Below, in pieces: positions 1-5,186 of a DNA stretch of 9,431 nt; the first letter of the stretch is position 1, and each line of letters opens with the position of its first letter. The DNA comes from CAYQTL01 sp964420405. GTDB lineage: Bacteria > Acidobacteriota > Thermoanaerobaculia > Thermoanaerobaculales > Sulfomarinibacteraceae. Below the pieces are notes generated by a model. That model had not been told where the DNA came from and ran no database searches. It saw only the letters and a list, made by a program, of their open reading frames with translations. A program made the translations under genes and the position numbers. The DNA is taken from the NCBI GenBank assembly GCA_964420405.1, contig CAYQTL010000112.1:1-9431 (forward strand). The letters run 5' to 3'.

Positions 1-272
1 ACGAAGTACTCGACGGCGTTCTCGGGAAAGAACTCCCGGAACTCCCCATAAAGCTGCGCGGCAAGGGTCTTGTTGGGCGCCATGACCAGCGTGGGCCGCT
101 GCGTCCGCTCGATGACGTTGGCCATGGTGAAGGTCTTGCCCGAGCCGGTCACCCCGAGCAGGGTCTGGGCCGCCAGCCCGTCCTCGAGCCCCGTGGCGAG
201 CCGGTCGATCGCCGCCGCCTGGTCGCCCGCCGGCTCGAGCCGCGTGTCGAGCCGGAACCGGTGCTCGCTCAC
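1..272 (-). CDS. uvrB: UvrABC excinuclease subunit B, N-terminal part (cut by window edge)
   Basis: Only the first 90 codons are present; the rest lies beyond base 1. The translation begins MSEHRFRLDTRLEPAGDQ, the standard UvrB opening, followed by the Walker A motif GVTGSGKT at residues 40-47. The family-typical stretch TLVMAPNKTLAAQLYGEF is at about 61-78 and FFPENAVEYF at 81-90. UvrB is the damage-verifying, DNA-loading helicase-like ATPase of nucleotide excision repair; it works in the cytoplasm with UvrA and UvrC. The start is a GTG at 272-270. It shares the bases GTGA with the stop codon of the upstream membrane-protein gene, so translation of the two is probably coupled; I see no strong separate Shine-Dalgarno. 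Assignment to UvrB rests on the near-invariant N-terminal sequence and is secure despite the truncation. Confidence 0.96.
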   Translation of the reverse strand, partial: MSEHRFRLDTRLEPAGDQAAAIDRLATGLEDGLAAQTLLGVTGSGKTFTMANVIERTQRPTLVMAPNKTLAAQLYGEFREFFPENAVEYF

Positions 273-790
273 GGAGGGGTCCGACCCGCCGCGAGGTCCG
301 ACGCCAGCTCGGCGAGGCCGGTGGCCTCCTCGCGACTCAGGCGGCCGTCCTCCAGGTCCTGCTGGACCCGGTTGAGGATCGCGCCCATCGCCGGGTACGG
401 GTCGTCCATCATCGGCATGCGCTCCTCCAGCCGGTCGAGGGCCGACAGCAGGCGGTCGCGCTCGGCCGGGTCGAGGGGCGCGTCGCGCGCCGCGTGCCGG
501 ACGCGGTCGACCGCCCGCTCGGTGGTCATCCACACCGTCCGCCGGGTCAGCTGGAGGCCGGCCACGAGCAGCAACAGCAGGACCACGGCGACGCCCACGG
601 CTCCCACCAGCGCCGGCCGGCGGCACCCCTCCCCGCCGCCTCCCGCCGGTGCCCGCCTCGGGATGTCCAGCGGCGTGACCGGCGGCGGCTCCCGGTGAGC
701 CCCCCCCGACGCCGCGCCGTTGCCGTTGCCGCTCCCATCGGTCTCCGGGAGGTCCACGGGGCGCTGGTCGGAAGGGCGGTCCTCGGCCAC
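269..790 (-). CDS. Hypothetical single-pass membrane protein, translationally coupled to uvrB
   Basis: Predicted protein of 173 aa, family not recognised. Residues 1-58 are hydrophilic and rich in Pro, Gly, Asp and Arg, with a small low-complexity run (DGSGNGNGAASGG, about 18-30). A strong hydrophobic helix follows at about 60-81 (ALVGAVGVAVVLLLLLVAGL), flanked by R57-R58 and R83-R84. The C-terminal part (85-173) is charged and probably helical, with ERLEE-like heptad-friendly segments and the motif MPMMDDPYPAMGAI at 125-138. The start is taken as GTG at 790-788. A -10-like TAGAAT (802-797) lies only six bases upstream, so the mRNA could be leaderless. The stop overlaps the uvrB GTG by four bases, which argues strongly that this is a real gene in a uvrB operon. 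Its role is unknown. High-GC wobble positions in this frame and the operon overlap support coding; the exact N-terminus is less certain. Confidence 0.72.
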   Translation of the reverse strand: MAEDRPSDQRPVDLPETDGSGNGNGAASGGAHREPPPVTPLDIPRRAPAGGGGEGCRRPALVGAVGVAVVLLLLLVAGLQLTRRTVWMTTERAVDRVRHAARDAPLDPAERDRLLSALDRLEERMPMMDDPYPAMGAILNRVQQDLEDGRLSREEATGLAELASDLAAGRTPP

Positions 791-794
791 CGGC

Positions 795-817
795 CGATTC
801 TACCGCGGCGAGAATCG
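795..817. promoter_or_regulatory. Perfect inverted repeat in divergent promoter region (candidate operator)
   Basis: CGATTCT at 795-801 and AGAATCG at 811-817 are perfect 7-bp inverted arms separated by nine bases. They lie in the 70-bp gap between the divergent membrane-protein/uvrB pair and the isochorismatase-like gene. The left arm overlaps a -10-like TAGAAT (minus strand, 802-797) that would start transcription at or next to the GTG at 790. A protein bound here could control one or both directions. No good -35 box is visible on either strand, so this is a candidate only. Confidence 0.35.
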
Positions 818-860
818 ACCGCCGCCGCGGCCTGTTGCGCGTGGCCGGAAGGAGGCCGCC

Positions 861-1418
861 ATGAGCCCGAACGTCCTGCGCCGCGCCGACGCCGTCCTGC
901 TGCTGGTGGACGTGCAGGAGCGCATCAACGCCGTCATGGCCGACCAGGGCCACGTCCCCCGCCTCGAGGTGCTGCTCGACGCCTGCCGCGAGCTCGACGT
1001 GCCGGTGGTGGCCAGCGAGCAGTACCCGAAGGGCCTCGGCCCCACCCTGCCGTCCCTCGCCGAGCGGCTCGAGCGGTCGCCGCTGGAGAAGGCGACGTTC
1101 TCGTGCGGCGGTGACGACGCGATCGTCGGCGCGCTCGAGGAGACCGGCCGCGGGACCGTGGTGGTGACCGGGGTCGAGGCCCACGTCTGCGTCGTCCAGA
1201 CGGTCCTCGACCTGCTCGCGCGCGGCCTCGCGGTGCACGTGCCCCACGACGCCGTCAGCTCGCGGCGGCCCGCCGACCGCGACCGAGCCCTCGAGCGGAT
1301 GGCGGCCGCCGGGGCGGTCGTCACCGCCACCGAGTCGGTCCTGTTCGAGCTGCTCGAGCGGTGCGACACCGACGCCTTCCGCACCGTGTCGAAGATGGTC
1401 AAGCGGATCCCGGTGTAG
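861..1418 (+). CDS. Isochorismatase-family (ISOC-like) cysteine hydrolase
   Basis: A 185-aa protein, the normal length for a stand-alone isochorismatase-like domain. The family's Asp-Lys-Cys triad is visible: D17 in LLLVDVQERI, K77 in EKATFSC, and nucleophile C110 in GVEAHVCVVQT. The segment EQYPKGLGPTLPSL (53-66) and the C-terminal SSRRPADRDRALERM are characteristic of the ISOC1/ISOC2-type subgroup rather than true isochorismatases or nicotinamidases. The family hydrolyses small amides or related substrates; the substrate of this subgroup is not known, so none is assigned. The start at 861 is chosen because GGAAGGAGG at 847-855 gives a strong Shine-Dalgarno at correct spacing and the protein then begins just before the first beta-strand. 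An open frame continues upstream to 720, but that region is noncoding or antisense to the neighbouring gene. The gene is divergent from the uvrB pair, and no co-directional partner follows. Confidence 0.93.
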   Translation: MSPNVLRRADAVLLLVDVQERINAVMADQGHVPRLEVLLDACRELDVPVVASEQYPKGLGPTLPSLAERLERSPLEKATFSCGGDDAIVGALEETGRGTVVVTGVEAHVCVVQTVLDLLARGLAVHVPHDAVSSRRPADRDRALERMAAAGAVVTATESVLFELLERCDTDAFRTVSKMVKRIPV

Positions 1419-1426
1419 GTCGGTCC

Positions 1427-1451
1427 CGGGACGGAGGGGCGACACGTCCCG
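1427..1451 (+). terminator. Hairpin just after the isochorismatase-like gene (possible terminator)
   Basis: CGGGACG at 1427-1433 can pair with CGTCCCG at 1445-1451 across an 11-base loop, starting nine bases after the TAG stop. There is no T-tract; the downstream sequence is the CCCGAT hexamer array. It may act as a transcript 3'-end stabiliser or a Rho-type pause site rather than a classical intrinsic terminator. Confidence 0.35.
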
Positions 1452-1564
1452 TTCCCGATCCCGATCCCGACGAACCCTGAACCTGGAACAGCGACAGCGG
1501 CAGAAGCAGGGACAGCGGCGACGTCTTCCGAGCCCGTCGTCGTCCTCGTCGCCGTCGTCAGACG
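1446..1564. repeat. Degenerate hexanucleotide array, locus 1 (GATCCC then GACAGC units)
   Basis: In the gap between the convergent isochorismatase-like and baeRF genes, bases 1448-1470 carry CCC triplets every six bases (CCCGTTCCCGATCCCGATCC). A linker with AACCTGGAAC follows, then GACAGC-type units (about 1488-1518), then a GTC/GTCGTC-rich stretch at about 1537-1560. The same two unit types recur in the gap upstream of yedF in the opposite orientation. No coding potential is evident in any frame. Confidence 0.7.
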
Positions 1565-1621
1565 TGCGCAGCGATCGCAGCCCTGTCGCGAGCCGGCGAC
1601 ACTGACCACCACAGCGGGCTC

Positions 1622-1644
1622 GGCGCTCGCCCCGGGCGACCGCC
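1622..1644. terminator. Strong GC hairpin between convergent genes
   Basis: GGCGCTCGCCC (1622-1632) is complementary to GGGCGACCGCC (1634-1644) with one mismatch, giving an almost perfect dyad centred on base 1633. It begins 21 bases downstream of the stop of the minus-strand baeRF gene and about 200 bases after the plus-strand isochorismatase-like gene. It could therefore terminate or insulate both transcripts. No T-tract follows on either strand, so classical intrinsic termination is not demonstrated. Confidence 0.4.
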
Positions 1645-1665
1645 AACTCCTCACCCCTCTCTCGC

Positions 1666-2790
1666 TCAGTAGCGCAGCAACGCCCCGATCGACCCCATCG
1701 CCTCCAGCCGCTCGGCGGCCGCGCCCTCGACCACCTCGACGCGGCCGCCCATGTCCAGCACCCGCTGGCTGACCACGTCGATGCACTGGGGCAGCGGCTC
1801 GACGGGCCCGCCACAGTAGACGCACGGTGCCGCCGCCGAGGCGGTGAAGCCGCCGCATGCGCGGCACTCGCCGCCCTCCACCCGCATCCCCTTGCGGTAC
1901 ACCAGGGTCCACACGCGCCCCTGGTTGACGGCGTCGAGCACGCTCGGCAGCTCGACCACCGCCTTGCCGCCGTCGTGCAGCTCGGCGCTCAGCGCCGCCA
2001 CCATCTCCGCCTCCTGGCGCCGCTCCATCTCCTTCTGGACACCGAGGATGCGCTCGAGCACCTCGCCCTTGGAGGCGGTCAACGGGATGGCGATGGTCTC
2101 CACCAGCTTGCCCTGCAGCCGGCGCGGCAGCAGCCGGACGAGCTGGGCCGTCGCCTTGGTGGGTCCGCCGACGATCAGGCGGTCGAACGGCGCCTGCAGC
2201 GCCAGGTCGTGCAGCGCGTCGATGACCCGCTTGGCGTGGGAGGCGGTCTCCTCGTCGTGGCGGCGGTCATGGCGCTTCTGGGCACGCCACTGGTCGGCGC
2301 CGACCGCCCGGGTCCGCGGTGCGGTGTCGGAGAGCAGGTCCTCGTGCTCGGTCAGCTCTCCCAGCTGGACGGTGAACAGCCGCGCCCGGGTCGAGTCGGT
2401 GAGGACGACGCCGTACCGCTCGTGCTCGTCCATCGCCTCCACCACCGGCCGCAGGAACGCGCCGCGGCGCCAGTGGACCGAGGTCGGCAGCCGTACCTTC
2501 GCCTGGTGGACCTCCGCCGGCTCGCCGTCGGCGTGGACCACCACCAGCGCCGACCGTCCCTGGGGCTCCATCGCCTCCACCAGCTCGAGCGCCCGCGCCG
2601 CGGCGCGCTCGAAGGCGCCGTTGTCCGTCGTCCGCGATCGCAGCTCCTTGAGCAGCGCCTCCGCCTGGACCACGTAGCCGCGGTTGCGGTTCGACATCGT
2701 GTTCTGGTCGATGTCGAGATACAGGGTCAGGGTCGGCGAGTCCTTCTGGGTCAGCGTGTGCAGCCGGCTGAGGACACCACGACCGAGCAT
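1666..2790 (-). CDS. Bacterial eRF1/Vms1-like protein (baeRF family 10-like) with C-terminal zinc ribbon
   Basis: The 374-aa protein resembles bacterial archaeo-eukaryotic release-factor homologues. The N-terminal part has TLTLYLDIDQN (20-30) and a helical NRGYVVQAEALLKEL segment. The middle domain has YGVVLTDSTRARLFTVQLGE (126-145), followed by a charged segment at about 164-192 where relatives carry a GG-type catalytic loop; here it reads GADQWRAQKRHDRRHDEE. IVGGPTKATAQLVRLLP is at 206-222. The C-terminal eRF1-domain-3-like part has LDAVNQGRVWTLVYRKGM (285-302), a zinc ribbon C309-x2-C312...C323-x2-C326, and the eRF1-like end GSIGALLRY. The start at 2790 is supported by AGGGAGGTG six bases upstream. 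Family members bind the ribosomal A site; related proteins are release factor-like, peptidyl-tRNA-cleaving (Vms1) or hibernation factors (Balon). Which activity this one has is unknown. It is monocistronic here, with the repeat-rich gap upstream. Confidence 0.85.
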   Translation of the reverse strand: MLGRGVLSRLHTLTQKDSPTLTLYLDIDQNTMSNRNRGYVVQAEALLKELRSRTTDNGAFERAAARALELVEAMEPQGRSALVVVHADGEPAEVHQAKVRLPTSVHWRRGAFLRPVVEAMDEHERYGVVLTDSTRARLFTVQLGELTEHEDLLSDTAPRTRAVGADQWRAQKRHDRRHDEETASHAKRVIDALHDLALQAPFDRLIVGGPTKATAQLVRLLPRRLQGKLVETIAIPLTASKGEVLERILGVQKEMERRQEAEMVAALSAELHDGGKAVVELPSVLDAVNQGRVWTLVYRKGMRVEGGECRACGGFTASAAAPCVYCGGPVEPLPQCIDVVSQRVLDMGGRVEVVEGAAAERLEAMGSIGALLRY

Positions 2791-2871
2791 GTGCACCTCC
2801 CTGGTTCGAGGGTCGACACTCCATGGTACCGCGGTGCGCAAGTGCGACCCGGTGCGCCGGGGTCTGCGATC

Positions 2872-2995
2872 CCGATTCGACGCAGGTGCCGATCCCGATC
2901 CCGACGGAAGCGGACCGCGGTCGCGGCAGGATCGCTGTCGCTGCCGCTGCATCGGGCACGGGCACGGGCCCGGACGCGGACGCGGGCGGAGGCCA
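2872..2995. repeat. Degenerate hexanucleotide array, locus 2
   Basis: CCGATCCCGATCCCGACGG is at about 2891-2909, with a divergent GATCCCGATTCGACG just before it. It is followed by a TGTCGC/TGCCGC stretch (about 2933-2950), then GGGCACGGGCACGGGCCC and GGACGCGGACGCGGGCGG (about 2957-2994). The last block is nearly the same as the array in front of selD (5187-5223). The unit order GATCCC, then GACAGC or its complement, then GGGCAC/GGACGC suggests composite elements rather than independent slippage tracts. Confidence 0.7.
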
Positions 2996-3054
2996 CCGGT
3001 GTCGCCCACGGGCTGAACGCTGTCGCTGCTCCTGTCGCCGAGACCGGGGTGCGT

Positions 3055-3152
3055 GCCGGCTGGATGCCGGCCCGTAGCGCCAGCTTCCGGCTGGCAGGCT
3101 TCGCAGGCCGATGCACCGAGTCGGAACGAGTGCTTGCCGGCTGGAAGCCGGC
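3055..3152. repeat. Three REP-like palindromes in alternating orientation
   Basis: Copy A is GCCGGC-TGGAT-GCCGGC at 3055-3071. The middle copy is GCCAGC-TTCCG-GCTGGC at 3079-3095. Copy B is GCCGGC-TGGAA-GCCGGC at 3136-3152. Each is a 6-bp stem with a 5-base loop. Loops of A and B read TGGAW, and the middle loop reads close to the complement (TTCCR), so the middle copy is inverted relative to the others. A and B also share the preceding GTGCNTGCCGGCTGGA context, and GCAGGC with a preceding CGC occurs after the middle copy and after copy B. The unit resembles dispersed intergenic palindromes of the GCCGGCTGGAAGCCGGC type that I associate with several GC-rich phyla. No transposase is nearby. Confidence 0.65.
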
Positions 3153-3180
3153 GCTCCGAGCTGCCCTCGCAGGCCCTCTG

Positions 3181-3289
3181 GCGCTGTCGCTGTCGCCGCC
3201 GCCATCGCCGTCGCCGACCTCAACCCACACATCGGGAACGGGATCGGGATCGGGATCGGAACCTGGATCGGGATCGGGATCGGGATGGG
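3181..3289. repeat. Degenerate hexanucleotide array, locus 3, containing two tandem G-quadruplex motifs
   Basis: The left part is TGTCGC/GCCGTC-type units (3181-3217). The right part is GGGATC units: GGG runs at 3234, 3240, 3246 and 3252 with three-base loops, then, after a short GGAACCTGGATC linker, GGG runs at 3270, 3276, 3282 and 3287. Each group of four satisfies the canonical G3-N1-7 quadruplex pattern on the plus strand. Read on the minus strand, the unit order matches locus 1 (1446-1564), including a GTTCCC variant and a CAGGTTCC linker. Confidence 0.8.
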
Positions 3290-3328
3290 AGGCGACTCCG
3301 GTCGGCATCGGGATCCCGATCCGACAGG

Positions 3329-3334
3329 TACAAT
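3329..3334 (+). promoter_or_regulatory. Candidate -10 box for the selenium operon
   Basis: TACAAT (five of six matches to TATAAT) lies in an otherwise GC-rich region 20 bases before the yedF ATG. It would place transcription start near 3341 and leave a leader of about 14 bases holding only the Shine-Dalgarno GGAGG (3344-3348). The bases about 17 upstream (around 3306-3311) do not resemble TTGACA, so the -35 is weak or absent. The G-quadruplex array ends about 40 bases upstream. Confidence 0.45.
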
Positions 3335-3354
3335 CCCGGACCCGGAGGTGCCGC

Positions 3355-3972
3355 ATGACCGAGCACGACGTCCGCGCCCTCGCCTGTCCTGGACCCGTGC
3401 TCAAGCTGCGCGACCTGTTCGCCGACGGCGAGCGGGAGGTGCGGTTCTGGGTCGGCGACGAGCTCTGCCTGTCGAACGTGACCAGGTTCGCGACCTCGCG
3501 CGGCGCGGATGTGTCCTCCGAGCCCCACGGCGACGGCACCTTCCACGTCACGGTCCGGGCCGGCGAGACTGCCGACCTCGACCACGACGACGACAGCGAC
3601 GCGGCGCTGCTGGCGGCACCCCCGGGCGGCCCAGGCCGCCCGCAGGTGGTCCAGATCACGGGCGCCGCCATGGGCGCCGGCGACGAGGGGCTCGGCGCGC
3701 TGCTGCTGCGGTCGTTCCTCAAGACCCAGCTCCAGCTCGAGCGACCGCCCGACGCGGTGCTGCTCTACAACGCCGGCGTCCGCTTGTGCTGCGAAGGCTC
3801 GGTGCTGCTCGACGACCTGCGCGCCCTGGAAGCGGCCGGCGTCGAGGTGATCGCCTGCGGCACCTGTCTCAACTTCTTCGGGCTCGCGGACCGGCTCGAG
3901 GTGGGCCGCGTCACCGACATGCTCGAGATCGCCACCCGGCTGGCCGAGGCAGGCTCCACCGTCCGGCCGTGA
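3355..3972 (+). CDS. yedF: Sulfurtransferase-like selenium metabolism protein YedF (TusA-like + DsrE-like domains)
   Basis: The protein has 205 aa in two domains. Residues 1-70 form a TusA/SirA-like domain with the signature thiol in ALACPGPVLKLRDL (C11) and the usual helix-strand order. After an acidic, Ala/Pro/Gly-rich linker (about 73-95), residues 97-205 form a DsrE-like domain. It carries LKTQLQLERPPDAVLLYNAG (122-141), a C145-C146 pair, and the diagnostic IACGTCLNFFGLADRLEVG (166-184) with C168 and C171. This architecture matches the YedF family that co-occurs with selD. It is thought to carry or deliver sulfur/selenium as a persulfide-type species; the exact biochemical step is not established in the family. 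The start at 3355 follows GGAGG at 3344-3348; an open frame reaching back to 1975 is spurious and crosses the repeats. The gene is first of a three-gene operon, two bases before the desulfurase gene. Confidence 0.92.
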   Translation: MTEHDVRALACPGPVLKLRDLFADGEREVRFWVGDELCLSNVTRFATSRGADVSSEPHGDGTFHVTVRAGETADLDHDDDSDAALLAAPPGGPGRPQVVQITGAAMGAGDEGLGALLLRSFLKTQLQLERPPDAVLLYNAGVRLCCEGSVLLDDLRALEAAGVEVIACGTCLNFFGLADRLEVGRVTDMLEIATRLAEAGSTVRP

Positions 3973-3974
3973 CG

Positions 3975-5126
3975 ATGAGCACGCCGGTCTACCTCGACCA
4001 CGCCGCGACCTCGTGGCCGAAGGCGCCCGGCGTCGTTTCGGCGGTGACCGCCGCACTCGACGGTCCGATCGGCAACCCCGGCCGCGGCGGCCACCGCGCG
4101 ACGGTCGACGCCTCGCGGCGGGTCGAGGCGGCCCGAGCGGCGGTGGCTGAGCTGCTCGGGGCCGACCCCGAGCGGACCCTGCTCTCCTCCGGCGGCACGT
4201 TCTGGCTCAACGCGGTGCTGACGAGCCGGCTGCGCCCAGGACACCGGGTGGTGGTGTCGGCTCTCGAGCACAACGCCGTCATGCGGCCGCTGCGGCGTCT
4301 CGAGACCGGGCGCGGCGTGGAGATCGCGGTGGTAGCCGGCGCCGACGACGACGGTGTGCCGAGCCCTGCCGAGATGGCGGCGGCCGCCGCCACGTCATCG
4401 ACCGCGCTGGTGGTGGTGACGCACGCCTCGAACGTCACCGGCGCGGTGCTGCCCATCGCCGACATCGCCGCCGCCGTCGCCCCGGTCCCGCTGGTGGTGG
4501 ACGGGGCCCAGACCGCCGGCTCGCTGCCGTTCGACTTCGCGTCGTCGGGCGCGGCGGCGTTCGCCTGCTCGGGCCACAAGGGGCTGCTCGGGCCGCCGGG
4601 GACCGGGGTGCTGCTGCTCGCCGACGGCTTCGAGGTCGAGCCGCTGGTCGCGGGCGGCACCGGTTCCCGCTCGGAGTCGGAGGAGATGCCGCCGTGGCTG
4701 CCCGACCGGCTCGAGGCGGGGACGCCGAACGTCGCCGGCATCGCGGGCCTCGGTGCGGCCTGCCGATGGCTGGCGGATGCCTCCGTGGAGCGGGTGCACG
4801 ACAGCGAGCACAGGCTCGCGGCCCGCCTGGCCGACGGGCTCGCGGAGCTCCCCGGGGTCGCGCTGCCCGGCCGCACCCGCGGAAGCTCGGTCGGCGTCGT
4901 GTCGTTCACCGTGCGGGGGCAGGACGCCGGCGAGGTCGCGGCGCGACTCGACCGCGATCGCGGCGTGATGGTGCGCGCCGGCCTGCACTGTGCGCCGGCC
5001 GCCCACCGACGGCTGGGGACGTTTCCTGACGGGACGCTGAGGGCGTCGGTCGGGCCGTTCACGACGGTCGCAGACGTCGAGGCGCTGGTGGCGGGGATAC
5101 GGGAGGTCGTCCGAGGTCATGGCTAG
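3975..5126 (+). CDS. Cysteine desulfurase family protein (class V aminotransferase fold, selenium-associated type)
   Basis: A 383-aa PLP enzyme of the NifS/SufS superfamily. It shows YLDHAATSWPKAPGV (6-20), the cofactor-binding EHN with H99, VVDGAQTAG with D176 and Q179, the Schiff-base lysine K202 in CSGHKGLLGPPGTG, and the mobile-loop catalytic cysteine C339 in RAGLHCAPAAH. GTLRASVGPFTT (353-364) follows, as in the EF2568-like family found next to selD. It would remove S or Se from cysteine/selenocysteine and form an enzyme per(thio/seleno)sulfide for the neighbouring carriers. The ATG at 3975 follows the yedF stop by two bases; an in-frame GTG at 3969 (GTGA overlap with the yedF stop) is an alternative start two codons upstream. 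Length and catalytic residues are all intact. Selenium specificity is inferred from the operon partners; a general sulfur role cannot be excluded from sequence. Confidence 0.93.
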   Translation: MSTPVYLDHAATSWPKAPGVVSAVTAALDGPIGNPGRGGHRATVDASRRVEAARAAVAELLGADPERTLLSSGGTFWLNAVLTSRLRPGHRVVVSALEHNAVMRPLRRLETGRGVEIAVVAGADDDGVPSPAEMAAAAATSSTALVVVTHASNVTGAVLPIADIAAAVAPVPLVVDGAQTAGSLPFDFASSGAAAFACSGHKGLLGPPGTGVLLLADGFEVEPLVAGGTGSRSESEEMPPWLPDRLEAGTPNVAGIAGLGAACRWLADASVERVHDSEHRLAARLADGLAELPGVALPGRTRGSSVGVVSFTVRGQDAGEVAARLDRDRGVMVRAGLHCAPAAHRRLGTFPDGTLRASVGPFTTVADVEALVAGIREVVRGHG

Positions 5127-5186
5127 GCGGGACGAATGCAAGGGTCCGAGCCCACCTCCGAGCCCGACGCGGGATGCGTGCATTGC

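Larger units (their letters stand above)
2791..3354. other. 564-base repeat-rich intergenic region, no gene
   Basis: This gap separates the divergently transcribed baeRF gene and the selenium operon. Long open frames cross it on both strands, but they translate as low-complexity Arg/Pro/Gly/Ser or alternating dipeptides (DPDPDP, GIGIGI) with no start/Shine-Dalgarno logic, so I consider them artefacts of GC-rich repeats. It contains, in order, a hexamer array (2872-2995), three REP-like palindromes (3055-3152), a second hexamer array with two G-quadruplex motifs (3181-3289) and the yedF promoter/leader (3290-3354). No tRNA or other structured RNA gene was recognised. Confidence 0.75.

Noticed and set aside
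720..860. Upstream extension of the isochorismatase-like frame
   Set aside because: It overlaps the divergent membrane-protein gene antisense; a strong Shine-Dalgarno at 847-855 marks ATG 861.
3055..3152. CRISPR array
   Set aside because: Only three short palindromes with unequal spacing and different orientations; no constant repeat-spacer structure and no cas genes.
1975..3354. Long plus-strand open frame running into yedF (665 aa form)
   Set aside because: It is antisense to the baeRF gene and then crosses the repeat gap; its translation is low-complexity, and yedF has its own Shine-Dalgarno and start at 3355.
2751..3722. Minus-strand frame with DPDPDPGSDPDPDPVPD repeats across the yedF gap
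   Set aside because: The dipeptide repeats are translations of the GGGATC array; there is no family resemblance, and the frame is antisense to yedF.
3111..3974. Upstream extension of the cysteine desulfurase frame (671 aa form)
   Set aside because: The extension is out of frame with yedF over the same bases and Arg/Pro-rich; the enzyme family begins at the YLDHAATSWPK segment, right after ATG 3975.
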